A stretch of DNA of 64,000 nt from Ligula intestinalis. Taxonomy: Eukaryota > Platyhelminthes > Cestoda > Diphyllobothriidea > Diphyllobothriidae. The stretch spans positions 4,596,987-4,660,986 of the forward strand of contig JAYGXS010000007.1 of assembly GCA_036362985.1 (NCBI GenBank), in the 5' to 3' direction. The position numbers and the translations under genes are program-made. Positions within the stretch are counted from its first letter, which is position 1. Every line of letters begins with the position of its first letter. Of the stretch, positions 51,545 through 62,179 are shown in pieces. Under the pieces are notes generated by a model. It had not been told where the DNA came from. It did no database searches and saw only the letters and a list, made by a program, of their open reading frames with translations.

Positions 51545-52380
51545 ACTACACTGCTAGAAAAACTGCTTTTATAATTAGAAATGGGCGTTTGCGTTATGAT
51601 TGGAACATGAGTCAACGGATACAGAATGGTCGAAAGAGAATGTCGAGATCAAGGATAAAGAGACCCAAATTATCTCGAGTCAGGCAAGATTTCGGTTGGC
51701 TATGGCCTTCAATCTGGAACTTCAGCAGACTACAAAGCACCGTAACACGATAGAGGTAAATGATATTAGAGCTATGAGCGCTGCTCTACGGAGCAGAGAA
51801 GTTCAAAATCTACACCAAGCGAACTCTGTCACTTACCTTCAACTGCCTCAGAGGGAACGTCATTTGAAGCACTCCAATAGACTTGACATGGAATATCTTG
51901 GATTAATTGGATTCCTCAGCAGTCATTCCCAATTGAGGAAAATTTACCAACACGTAGACGGTAATAACTGTCTACCCAGATGAATATTCTACCGCAGCTT
52001 ACCAATGAGGTGGTAATCATTAATGACAAATATGACACCCTAAAGAACACAGTGAAACAATTAGAACTCCGTTCTGAAACATAACAGGACCACGCCCAAG
52101 ATTGCCTAGCAGCGTCAAGGCTGGAACAGCAACCTCAATTGGATCGCTACTGTCATATTCAATTGGATGACTCGCAAGTATACTCCGTCTACTACACAGG
52201 ACCACGCCCAAAATTTAATGACAGCGTGATGCCTGGAGCAGCAATCTAAATCACATCACCGCTCGCAAGTCTCGGGGGTTTACTACACACAACGCTTGCA
52301 GGTCTACAGCAAGCCCAACAAAACGTCCTTGCGTGAATCAGCCTCGTCGGATATCTCCGCACTCAAGTACAAGTAGATAA
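51545..52380. other. unassigned, one 127-codon frame
   Basis: A plus-strand frame at 51600-51983 is open for 127 codons (SSQARFRLAMAFNLELQQTT, LQLPQRERHLKHSNRLDM) and a shorter plus frame overlaps it. It looks protein-like (Gln- and Leu-rich, as in gag coiled regions), but I see no motif. From 52020 on, ACCACGCCCAA recurs at 52089 and 52201 in a loose duplication of about 110 bases. Confidence 0.35.
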
Positions 52381-52394
52381 CTCTACGGCTGTAA

Positions 52395-52800
52395 ATGTGG
52401 ACAAAATTGCGGTCTGGCTATGCCTCGTGTGAACCCCCAAGGACAAACACGACAAGATGTGCGCAGAACGCAGAAGTCCTCGAGATAACCTAGTACGGCA
52501 TAATTTAGAGCAGGTGAACGCGTATGAAGAAGGTTGGACCAATTAGATGGTGATCACAAGAAAGACATGACTTAATTGGCTGGATGAGTCATGCACTTGG
52601 CGTGTTAGTCCATCGCTTAGCAGCATCAAGTAATGTACATTGTGTGTGTGTGGGTGGACCGGTTGTCCCGCTTGCGTTAGAGTGCTGCGCCTGCCGCGCG
52701 GTGCACGTCATCGCATGCACTTTGCGTGGGTGGACGGGCGGTCTCTCGTGGGAACGTCTCGTTAGGGCAGCGTGCACTTTGAGTTAAGATGGGCCCTAAC
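52395..52800 (-). mobile_element. LTR family E, copy E2
   Basis: Starts on the minus strand with TGTTAGGGCCCATC and matches E1 over most of its length (GTGGGCGGACCGGTTGTC against GTGGGTGGACCGGTTGTC). The end near 52395 is less sure. No internal region is recognised. Confidence 0.6.
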
Positions 52801-53450
52801 ATTTACTTGCTGCCTTTGCAAATTCCCCAATCATCGCCCCCGCACGAAATCTCCTGGCATCCACCAGTACTCTTAATGAGCCCACTTCTTGTCCCTCTCT
52901 CATCTCGACCGGCGTCGAGACTCCATCGTCGTTGCCACAAACCCTGCATCGCTAAAGCTCTCCCACAACCGGTGGAAACACTCCCAACGCCCCGCCAACT
53001 GCCTCCCCCCCCCAAACACCATGCGCATAGCAATGCGACGTCGATGTCAACCGGCTCTCACTATCATCGCGCCTTCTTATGACGCGTCAGTCTACTCGAT
53101 TACTTGCGAAGCTATCGCATGGAGACTGGCAAACTAGTTCTAGAAACCCCGAAACACGCTTGTCTCAACTGCTCACACTGACTGCGCAAGTTGGGCCACC
53201 GCACTGACCTACTCAGCCATCCACGAAGACCTGCATCACTCGAGGCTCAAAATCGCTCTATGTCACGGATTCCTTGTCTTGCCTGTTCATATCGGTGACT
53301 TTTCATCAACAAGTAATATTGCCATTGAAAAACGCCAGGACTACAAGTGTCTCGATACAGCTTGGCGTACTTTCAAATTTTCTTGGACCGGGGAATGCTC
53401 AGACAGGCACAGGGTATCAAATACACTTTGATCTACTGTTCAGTGACCAT
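52801..53450. other. unassigned, GC-rich patch
   Basis: Overlapping frames on both strands at 52803-53137 arise from a GC-rich, Pro-coding patch (a run of nine C near 53008). No family motif. Confidence 0.35.
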
Positions 53451-53455
53451 GCAAT

Positions 53456-54010
53456 GTATCAGTATCAGTATATTGAGGGAGGTGTAGAAAAAATTCCTTT
53501 GATTGCCCTATTTGTACATATGTACAGTGGTAGCAGAAAATTTGTTTCTCAGACTGTTGGCGAGGCCAGTTGTCCTGTGTCATAGGATGAAAATAGGAGC
53601 AGACAGAGAAAAAACTCCTCCGGGATTTTTAAGGAAAAAAACTGCCGCTCTTGTGTGGGTAATGCGTGGGATTTAGGAGAAGAAAGGGGGTTCCAACGGG
53701 GGGGGCATTGCAAAGGTTCTCAGGATCATCACCGTGTGGAAGCCGCGTCCTGATTCTTCCTTGCTGATTGCAGAGTCCGCCAACGGAACTGGAAAAACAG
53801 AGGCATCCGTCCATATCGTCGACAGTCCGCTTTGGGTCGAACCAAGGGTGAATGTTTAGGCCATCAGGTCTGGCTGATAAGATTGCTAGCGGGGTAATCA
53901 CGGTACGCAAATAGCCAAGTAGGGAAGACCGCGGAGACCTTCGCATGAGGTCCGCTCTCGCATCTCCCATTGTTTGCATTTCTACGCCAGCATTTTCTGT
54001 CATTTCCGCT
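53456..54010 (-). mobile_element. CR1 family A copy A6, 3' part
   Basis: The tail reads on the minus strand TCAATATACTGATACTGATA, the hexamer type also seen in A7. The body matches the 3' regions of A2 and A3 (GCAGACAGAGAAAAAACTCC, AAAAAACTGCCGCTC). The 134-codon minus frame at 54033-53629 is not conserved in the other copies. Confidence 0.6.
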
Positions 54011-54149
54011 TTCTGCCATGTAAATAAGGTCATTTTAATTTTTCACGTAGGAGCACAGTCGGGGGGAAGTAACATGCGTTCTAGACACGTCTATCAGAAA
54101 TCCTACATGACTCATTTTTCCAGAGTGTGTTCATACGAATTCGACAGAC

Positions 54150-54495
54150 ACGTGAGGGCCTTTTAGTTACACCGGCTATCCCTGACGCCAGCAAAAAGCT
54201 CCCTTGAATTGGGAATTGTTAATATAGCAGAAGTCAGCTAATATACTCCTCATACTCTCTTCTACAACAGACATTTGGTGCATGTAGAAGTGCATAGCAG
54301 TTGCAAGATATTTTGTAGACAAATGCGCGGTGAGTTTACGAACGACAGTACGTACTTTCAGTTGCACCAAAACGTATGCAAATACTTGCTTTGGGTCGGC
54401 GGCGTGTAGCAGACAAAAGACTGCCTTCTTTTGACAGTTTTGTCATTTGTAAAGTGGCGTGAGCTCTAGACATAACTGTCAATGATCCCAGTTGA
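54150..54495 (+). repeat. dispersed repeat D, copy 3
   Basis: GTGAGGGCCTTTTAGTTACA, GGCTATCCCTGACGCCAGCA at the start and GGATAGCC at 54502-54509 near the end. GGCGTGAGCTCTAGACATAA and AGTTGACCC belong to the common 3' part. Confidence 0.65.
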
Positions 54496-54899
54496 CCCTA
54501 TTTTAATAACGGATAGCCAGACAAAATTGCACGCTACTGGTGAGTGTTTATCTGCATTCCACGGACAAGCGCGTGCCTTTAATGTGGACCGAGTAGTCCT
54601 GGTATTAGGAGCAAGCTCCCCGAGAAGCAGCTGACATTTTCTACGAAATTGAACTTCAAATGGGTCCTTTAATGAATCTTCGAAGGTGTATAATATAGCA
54701 AGGTTTGTTAGGACGGCCCAGCAAGTGAGTCCCAGCTGAAAAGGGGCCACGAATGGATGTAAGCCGGCAGTCCCAAAGTGCCTTGAGCACGGGTAAGAAC
54801 GCGGCCGGGTCATGCATCTCCCTGGGAGGTCTGCCATCCCTCGATGGTGGGAAGCCAGAATCATCTGCATGCCGCTAGCGGTGGTTCAGCAGCATTCAA

Positions 54900-55285
54900 C
54901 AAACGGCCAAGTGCTTTAGATGTGCAACGGCCATCTGTGGCACCAGGAGCAAGCTCCTCCCGAAACAATTCATTGAAAAAAATGAGCATATCAGAAGCCA
55001 GCTAATTTACACCTGGTAAGCTCTGTTACAGCAGGCATTTGTTACGAGTTAAGGTACAAACCTGTTGCAACATATTTTGTAGACAAACGCAGGGTATTTT
55101 AATGACTCTCAGTGTGTCCTTGAGTTCCAACATAGTGTTGTCAAATTCTTGCTTTGGTTCGACGGCTTGTAACAGTCGACAGACCACCTCAGTTTGACAG
55201 TTTTCTCCGGTAAGTAGTGGCGTGAGCTGGAAACATATCTGTCAGAAATCCTGTTGACCTTCTTTCCACGATGGATAGCCAGTAA
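54900..55285 (+). repeat. dispersed repeat D, copy 4
   Basis: TGGCACCAGGAGCAAGCTCC, CAGCAGGCATTTGTTACG, GTTGCAACATATTTTGTAGA and GGCGTGAGCTGGAAACAT, ending at GGATAGCC. One of the fullest copies. A short partial start lies near 54570-54640. Confidence 0.65.
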
Positions 55286-55289
55286 ACCT

Positions 55290-56285
55290 AAATCCTGAGT
55301 TTGCAAGTACATCCCGTACCGCAGTGTCTGAAACAGGTTTGGCAGAAAAGAGAGGAAATTAGAAGCACAAGGTGAAAGGCCAGTGTCATGTGAGTGATCA
55401 GTGCTCTGGCATTTTATGGCGGACTGTCAATCGTTGATTGGTCAAATCTGCGCTGAGCACTCGCTGGGGACGTGATGTGGTCCGTGCGTTATCTGCTAAC
55501 AATGCCTAGACGTCTGAAAAATGTTTGAAATAATTGCCCCCAATTTTTTCGACTGTCCCTAAGAAGAACGCAGATCTCATGAAAACATTTCAAGGACAAC
55601 CCGAAACGCAACCAACATCGCCATCAACAAATAGACAAAAAGAGATTTTACGGATGACATGTCCTCTAAATGTAGTCAGATTGATAGGTGTGTAAGTTCA
55701 TCTGGTAGATATTCTGGACAAATTATCAACATATGAGCTTGTGCAAATTTCGATTGCTCAGTAAATTTCCCTAAAACCTTCCCGGAACTCCTACCTTCAT
55801 GGTTCTGGTTACTCGCAAGGTGCTAGTAAAAAGGAAAGCGAAAAAATGCAATTGTGTGATTAATCACACAAATCTTTTCTGATAGATCACGTGGCATGGC
55901 TAACTGATTATCTTTCAACCACCTCCATCGCTGTAGTCCGGCTTTCGAGAAAGAACACGGTAAGCTTTTTACTTACCCCGTTTGTCTGCGTTTAAGTAGT
56001 CAATTACGGCAACGTATGTCTAATGGATAAGCAACCGACAGGAAACATTAAGTTTGCCATGAAGTTTGTTTTAACATTCCGAATTATATCAATCCATGAG
56101 AATTGAACAAAAACGTGCATGGTTTTCAAGCCGTCCAGAATTTTCAATATAAAAATTTAGGTGGTCTCTTTTAAATCTAAGTTGACTTTAGTTAATTGCA
56201 TGTCCTTCTCGTATGTCTAGGTACTAAGAAATATATACTTATATGCCTAACGACCTTACCGACAAAGACAAGACAGAATAGAATG
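55290..56285. other. unassigned, no supported gene
   Basis: Only short frames; no repeat recognised. Confidence 0.35.
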
Positions 56286-56289
56286 GCCG

Positions 56290-56412
56290 CTTCTTGCATA
56301 TTAGCCGTTGACAGTCAGTTATACCTAGATCCAAGTGGTGTCACATCCGAGCCTCGAAATCGCGACCTCTCTGCTCAGTAACAAACGCCCTAACCATTGA
56401 GCTAAGAGCTAC
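56290..56412 (-). repeat. tRNA-derived SINE-like sequence
   Basis: Minus strand: TTAGCTCAATGGTTAGGGC is close to a pol III A-box and GGTCGCGATTTCGAGGCTC to a B-box at tRNA-like spacing. The acceptor arms do not pair. A body with CACTTGGATCTAGGTATAAC follows. Confidence 0.45.
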
Positions 56413-56419
56413 GGTACGT

Positions 56420-57775
56420 TGGTTTTATGCGCTTTTATGTTTATAACGGCACTTAAACACTCTACAATCTTTAAATTTCTGTGGTTTTAGTTTTAGTTTA
56501 GTTTTTAGTTTGTTGTTAAGTGTTTTTATTTAACTTTCCCATACACATAGTTAGCTTTATTTTTAATTCACTTAAATTTTTTAAGCAACATACGGTTGTT
56601 CTTTGGCCTTTCGTACTCCAAAATTTACCTATAGGCATGAGAAGCTATTCGTGAAAAGGCCATACTTTATTGTCTTACTTTTCTACAAAGCGTCTGCGTT
56701 AGTTTGTTGTCTATTTACAGGTACTTTCTGCCACAGATCTTGTCTGCTATCGGTTGCATTAGTCATTTTAATTATCGGACGCAAATTTTAATTATTTTAT
56801 AATTATTTTCTATTATTTTCTGCATTTATACGCTAAATTCTTTCCTATGAGATGACCTAACCATAAAACCCTCATAAACAGGACATCCGTAAGAAAAAAT
56901 TATGGGGCTAGTGATATCTAAGCATTTGGACATATGAGAAGTTGTCGTAAACTGCACCTAGTAGCCCTATATCAGATCCATTCCAAAAATAAAATGTCTG
57001 CACCCTTTATCCTTTGACGTGCTGGGGCTCGATAATGTGCCGTTCCCTGCTAATTCCGGCTCTTCTATGCAATTTGACACTTGGCATATAATGCGATCGT
57101 TTAGGTTAATAATCTCAGGCGCTGGATCTGACCCGTTAGGTTCTCCACTCCCTTTAAGCCGTGTAGATAGGAAGGCGTCTGGCATCATATGCCGGCACCA
57201 ACGAACGACAACCTCTCCATGCCCAGTCTCAGCCAAATTCACTTCTGACTCCTCTGCCACCCATATGGAAAACGGCTTGTAGGTGGCCCATTATTACCTG
57301 TTGACCTCAGTGTAATTAGTAGTTTCGTGCCTTGGCCCCCTATGGAGTAGACAATTTAAATATAGGGTAGCTACGATCGTTATGAGTCGTTCCCGTAATG
57401 GGAGAGGAGTGAAACGGTTTTGCCGCTGTATCGACTTTATTCGGCCTGGCAGCTCATTTGCTTCTTTGTGTGAGTTCGTCCTCAGATGGTGTCAGTGCGG
57501 CTTTCTCCAACTACCCTTTGGCATCTTGGCCTGAACTTGGTGTACATAATGGCGCAGAATATTGCAAATTGCAGGAAGGTCAAGTTGCCGTTTTCTGGAA
57601 TTGGCACCAAAGTGCCATGCCTCCAGCACTACTTGTTTTTTGTATTTCTGTTGTCCTCGCCTAACATGGTGACTGTCTGAAGAGTGCACTTATGGCCAGT
57701 TTCGCCCACCACCGTTATCTGGGTACTGTTCTGGGTGACCGATTTCTATTTCTGAAGAACGGGATTCAGAACATA
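56420..57775. other. unassigned, no supported gene
   Basis: The minus frame 57260-56967 (97 codons, with SEVNLAETGHGEVVVRWCRH) looks somewhat protein-like but has a mirror frame on the plus strand of similar length. I cannot decide between chance and a decayed repeat protein. Confidence 0.35.
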
Positions 57776-57782
57776 ACCGTCA

Positions 57783-59095
57783 TGTCAAGTCAAGTCAAGT
57801 CAAATTTATTAAAGGAAATATAGGCAAACGCATTTGAACTCCCTCTTGGTACATAGGATTTAAGAAATGCATCGGCAAAGCCGAACATTCTAAAGAAGTC
57901 GTTGACACAGTTTCAAACGACTACTCGCTTGTTTCAAGTAATTTACTCACACTCAGTTTACACGAGCCAGCAGTGTAACTGAGGAAGAAGAGCAGACAGT
58001 GAAAAAACTCCTAAGGCTGGCTCATAATTCAAAATGGAATGTCATTTTTGGTTTTTAGGAGAAAAACTGTCGCTCGTGGGGAAGTATGTGAATGATAGGG
58101 GCATGATGATTCTGTGAATGTTGACGGTAGCCATGGCGTCCAAAGGACCATACGAGGAGGAGATCTCGGAGTCACGAGGACGTCCCGAAGACCGGAGATG
58201 TGACCATGATACGCCTTTGCTGTGCCAAGAGCCGAGGAACCCGCCACGTCGTCAGCAGTCAGTCGATACGAGAAAGGGTGTGACAGGGCCGCGTAGCCTA
58301 GGACCATAGGTGCGGTAGATGTGTCCTCAGACACGATCGGCGCAGATCGCATAGTGAGCAGAGACGTCATAGCTAGATCATATCTGAAACTCATTTGGTT
58401 AAGTACTAATAATAATAATACTACTTACAAATTACTATTAGTATATATTTATAGCATTTCTAGCATTTCAGGTTTGGATGTAGAGCGCTTCAATTTTTGG
58501 ATTCGGAATACTTCAGTGATTGGATTTGGAGTACTTAATCGTGACAATACTCATTAAATCGGTCTAGGTTTGCCTTAGAAACATCCACGGAAGGGGACAT
58601 GACAATATCCGCAGGAAGGGCATTCCATGCCTGGATTACCCTCTTAGAGAAAAAGAATTTTCTTGGTTCAAGTCTTGCCCCAGTCACACGTAATTTGAGG
58701 GGGTGTCCTCGCAGCCTAGAGGTGGTGGCCCACTCAAAGAAGTCATTTGTTTGGAGGCAGCAATCCTGACCACGCAACATGCGAAATGCCTGGATTAGGT
58801 CCCCACGTAGCTGCCTGTAATCCAGAGGAAACAAGTCAAGATTTACCAATCGGGTCTCATAAGCGAGGTTCCGTTGGCCTCGTACTAATTTTGTTGCGCG
58901 TCTTTGTACCCTTTCGAGGTTTTTTTTGTCTTTGGCTGTCCAAAGCCTCCAGGCTTGGATGGCAAATTCCAGTTGAGGTCGCACGAACGTGCCGAATACC
59001 TTGCCAAATACAACTTTGTCAAACTTAGCAAAGGCGCGCTTGATTAGATACAAGCTTGACATTGCGGATTAAGCCACTTTTAGGACGTGGAGTGA
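57783..59095 (-). mobile_element. CR1 family A copy A3, 5'-truncated
   Basis: Minus strand: RT C-terminal part (59062-58535), a 3' untranslated region matching that of A2 and a tail (57783-57812) of GACTT pentamers with TTTAATAAATTTGACTTG. The frame and the 3' region are the best preserved of family A. Confidence 0.8.
58535..59062 (-). pseudogene. CR1 RT C-terminal part (copy A3)
   Basis: 175 residues open to a natural stop: LIKRAFAKFDKVVFGKVFGT, FVRPQLEFAIQAWRLW, RATKLVRGQRNLAYETRLV, DYRQLRGDLIQAFRMLRGQD, RLRGHPLKLRVTGARLEPRK and RVIQAWNALPADIVMSPSVD. The catalytic palm is missing owing to 5' truncation, so it has no activity; the absence of stops marks it as the youngest-looking family A fragment. 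Confidence 0.75.
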
Positions 59096-59139
59096 TGGCT
59101 TCAGTGAAGGCGTGAACCACACCCCACGCCCAACGTAAT

Positions 59140-59345
59140 TTCAGTCCCGTACGTTGCAACATATTTTGTATGAAACTGCTGATTGGCAGTTCATTCATAG
59201 GTTGCGACAAAGAGCAGCCCAAGTTTTGCATTCGGTCGGCGGGTTAAAGCAGTAGAAAATCGGCCTCCGCTTGACAGTACTGAAGAGTACGAAGTGGCGT
59301 GAGCTGTAGATATCTGTCAGAGATTATAATTGGCCATTTGCCAAG
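59140..59345 (+). repeat. dispersed repeat D, copy 5 (3' part)
   Basis: GTTGCAACATATTTTGTATG, GCCTCCGCTTGACAGTACTG and GGCGTGAGCTGTAGATATCT match copies 3 and 4. Confidence 0.6.
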
Positions 59346-59399
59346 ATAGGTGCAGAGAGGTGCGCTCACGCCACAAGTGCGTGCCTAGATAAACTCAGG

Positions 59400-59715
59400 A
59401 GACACGTGAGTGCCCTGGATGTGAATCTGTTATCCCTGCCGCTGCGCCAGCGGGCATTTGTTGCCTGAAAAAAAAACGCACAGCGGTTTCAACCTACTTT
59501 GCGGACAACTGCTGGGATTTTGGTCATAGACAGTTTGTCCTTGGGTTACATCAAAGCGTAGGCTAATGGTTGCATTGGGTCAGTTGACTATGCCTATCCC
59601 TGGCGGGTTGTAACGGTCGAAAACTGTTTCAGCTCGACAGTGCTGTCGGGTGTGAAGTGGCGTGCACATCGGTCGCAAATCCTAAGTGGCCTTTTTTAAT
59701 GTGTGGGTAGCCAGA
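59400..59715 (+). repeat. dispersed repeat D, copy 6
   Basis: ACACGTGAGTGCCCTGGATG, GGGCATTTGTTGCCTGAA, GCTCGACAGTGCTGTCGGGT and the closing GGGTAGCC. Internal deletion between the start and the GGCATTTGTTG block. Confidence 0.6.
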
Positions 59716-59719
59716 CAGA

Positions 59720-60835
59720 ACTATGGAAGATTGCCTATTGGATGAAATCTAAGGACTTTTTACAAGGAAATTCCTGTTATGCAGAAGTAGCTCAGGTTGC
59801 GTCGAATAAAGCAACACAGCCAGAATTATGTTGCCAAATAATCTTTTTGTAAACTTTTCGGATACATATACTTCTATATTACGTGCAATGCACCGTATGG
59901 TTATTATCGAACAGACGATTATTCCATTATGTAGTTCGGCGTGGTTTCATGAGCATTGCTAACTGCTTTTTTTCGGTAGTAGAGTGCTTGAGTTAGGCTG
60001 GACTGAAGCAACTAGGTTTTCGCTTGACTGATCCGATAGGTAGGTCACAGACGTAAGGTATTTCGTAAGCTCAAGTGCGGAGATGCCGGTCAGTGAGTAA
60101 TAAATTCAAACGGATTTGTTAGGCACAATCGTTAGCGTACCATTTTGTGTAGCCTAGGAAAAGTTTCCGTACGCAATATTTATTTGCAATTATTCTAGGA
60201 GTTCGAAAACAACGAGGTTGAAATGGTTCTTGAAATGGTTATAAACACTTTATGATTGCCACTAGCCTCAGTTTGTGTGCCATAAGTAAGAATTACTTTT
60301 TATCTGCTTACAAAAACCTTCAAAATAAGGTAGTTTTGAAACGCATTTACCTAAATTGTGAGCTTTTTGGGCATTTTTCTAATGTATTTGTTTGTCTGGG
60401 CCATGGTTTTAAAATCACTCAAACATGTCAAATCGTTGCCCAGAAAAAAGACCTTCTACAACATTCGTCACAAACTAATATGCAGAGGATCAATTGAAAA
60501 GAGCGTATCTCTTGAAAGCCAGCATTGTCTAGATATTTTGACATGGACTATTTGCGTACATTACCTTTTTTAAGGTTAATCCCAGGTAAATATCACAAAA
60601 TCTGACCGGTCTTTGGATGCTCAGAGAGCAAGGTATAAATCTTATTCGGAGAGGGAAAAAACTCCCGTTTTGTGCATAATGGCGCGTTGTTTAGCATACA
60701 TCTTTTCTTTTAGGTCCCGCTCTATGACTGCGAAAGCACGTCAGACTGGCAGAAAAGATGCTATGATATTTCGAAAACTGAAAGTCTTCTCCCCGTACCG
60801 TTCCAGAATTCCTTATTTGGTCATACAGAAATATA
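59720..60835. other. unassigned, no supported gene
   Basis: A/T-rich; the frames are short and overlap on different frames and strands. Nothing recognised. Confidence 0.35.
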
Positions 60836-60839
60836 GATA

Positions 60840-60995
60840 AAGTGTTTGAACATCTTTTGCATGCGGCTTGACCGAGAAAAATGATGGCGTTTCTCGCGTG
60901 CTCCCATATATGTGCATAGTAAATGTCCTTTTTATGGGATGGTAAAACAAACTGCAGCCTTATTAATTTATTACTCAATTTTATGAACGCAAGAC
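60840..60995 (+). repeat. dispersed repeat G, copy 2
   Basis: Matches 26715-26860 (see that entry). The class is unknown. 61141-61440 downstream has two loosely repeated blocks (CCTGAGCGAAAAGGAATTCT against CCTGAGCAGAAATGAATTCT, spaced about 150 bases apart). Confidence 0.45.
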
Positions 60996-61449
60996 AACAT
61001 TTTCTGTTCTCTGGCAAAACGTATTTAAGACCTTTCTGGTTCTCATTGATGTCCGTTTATAGTCTAACACGCACACGCAAGAACGTTTGGTCCGCAGCGT
61101 TTAAAAGCATAGCAAAATTCCTTGGATATCCACAAATTTAGGATATAGCCCAATTATTTGCATATTTACCTTCAATATCCTGAGCGAAAAGGAATTCTTT
61201 CCTAGTAAAAAGCATTTTGCGCCCAATTAAAACAAAGCCAACCATCTAATTTAACGTAGATCTTCACATATCATCACTTATACAACCTGCTGTACACACA
61301 CCTTTGTGCTTATTTCCCTTCACTAGCCTGAGCAGAAATGAATTCTCCTCTAGTAAGCGGTATTTTGTGCCAAATTAGTAAAAACAATCCATCAGCTTAA
61401 ATTTCGATCGTCATATCTCATCAGTTAGGCAACATACTGTACACGCCAC

Positions 61450-61680
61450 TAGTGACTCTTCAGCAGAATTCAGCAGAGACGTGACTGCCCTCTACGTAGA
61501 TCGGCTATCCCTGATACCAGCTGCAAGCTCCCGTCTAACCAGCCCCTCGGCACGTGTTAATTCACCAGATGTTAGCTAATTTCCTCCTCTGAATCTCTAC
61601 TTTAACAGGCATTTGTTGCATGAAGGCACGCAAAGCGGTTGCAACTTATTTTGCTTGCAACTGCTGAGGGTCTTTTCAAT
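61450..61680 (+). repeat. dispersed repeat D, copy 7 (5' part)
   Basis: GACGTGACTGCCCTCTACGT, GGCTATCCCTGATACCAGCT, GGCATTTGTTGCATGAAGGC, CGGTTGCAACTTATTTTGC. It stops where the PLE terminal repeat starts. Confidence 0.65.
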
Positions 61681-61720
61681 AAGGAAGACGGCAGGTCGAG
61701 CACCAGATCAATTGATTTAT

Positions 61721-61768
61721 TGTTCTGAGCTTTCGAACACTTACAGGTGTCCATCATCAGATATGAGA
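61721..61768 (-). ncRNA. hammerhead-ribozyme-like motif, inverted arm
   Basis: Minus strand: CTGATGA (61760-61754), stem II GGACAC/GTGTTC with loop CTGTAA, GAAA (61734-61731), then GCTCAGAACAATAAA. Both conserved boxes are exact. Stem III would be a single pair, as in the minimal hammerheads described for PLEs, so a dimer might be needed for cleavage. Confidence 0.55.
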
Positions 61769-62114
61769 TAGCAACCAAAAAAGAGGATCACTACTATTGG
61801 CAAAAAGGAGGATAATTACAGTGACCAAAAGCCAATCAACTGTCAGAAATCGTCAGGTTGTCAAGGGATTAGAAACGGCAAACGAAAAGGGGGCAATTAT
61901 AGTGGTGTAGGCTAATTAGCTGTCCGTGGGGCTGGGGGTCATGAACAGCAATTAGTATGCCACCTTGTCACCCGGTCGAGGGCCCTGGTAACGCTGTCTC
62001 ATCTTCCAGCCGGTTCGTTGTGGTTCCTGTTCGCTTGCAAACCTTGACATCCTGACGATTCTTGACATTGCTTGGCCTTTGGCCACTATAATTATCCTCC
62101 TTTTCGGTTTGCTA

Positions 62115-62162
62115 TCTCATCTCTGAAGATGGACACCTGTTAGTGTTCGAAAGCTCAGAACA
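62115..62162 (+). ncRNA. hammerhead-like motif, 5' end of PLE P4
   Basis: CTGAAGA (62123-62129) replaces CTGATGA, followed by GGACAC, loop, GTGTTC and GAAA (62149-62152), then GCTCAGAACAATAAA. The change from T to A in the first box should abolish cleavage if the alignment is right. Confidence 0.5.
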
Positions 62163-62179
62163 ATAAATCGATTGATCTG

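Noticed and set aside
52789..53137. Pro-rich frames on both strands
   Set aside because: Overlapping frames in three registers arise from a GC-rich patch.
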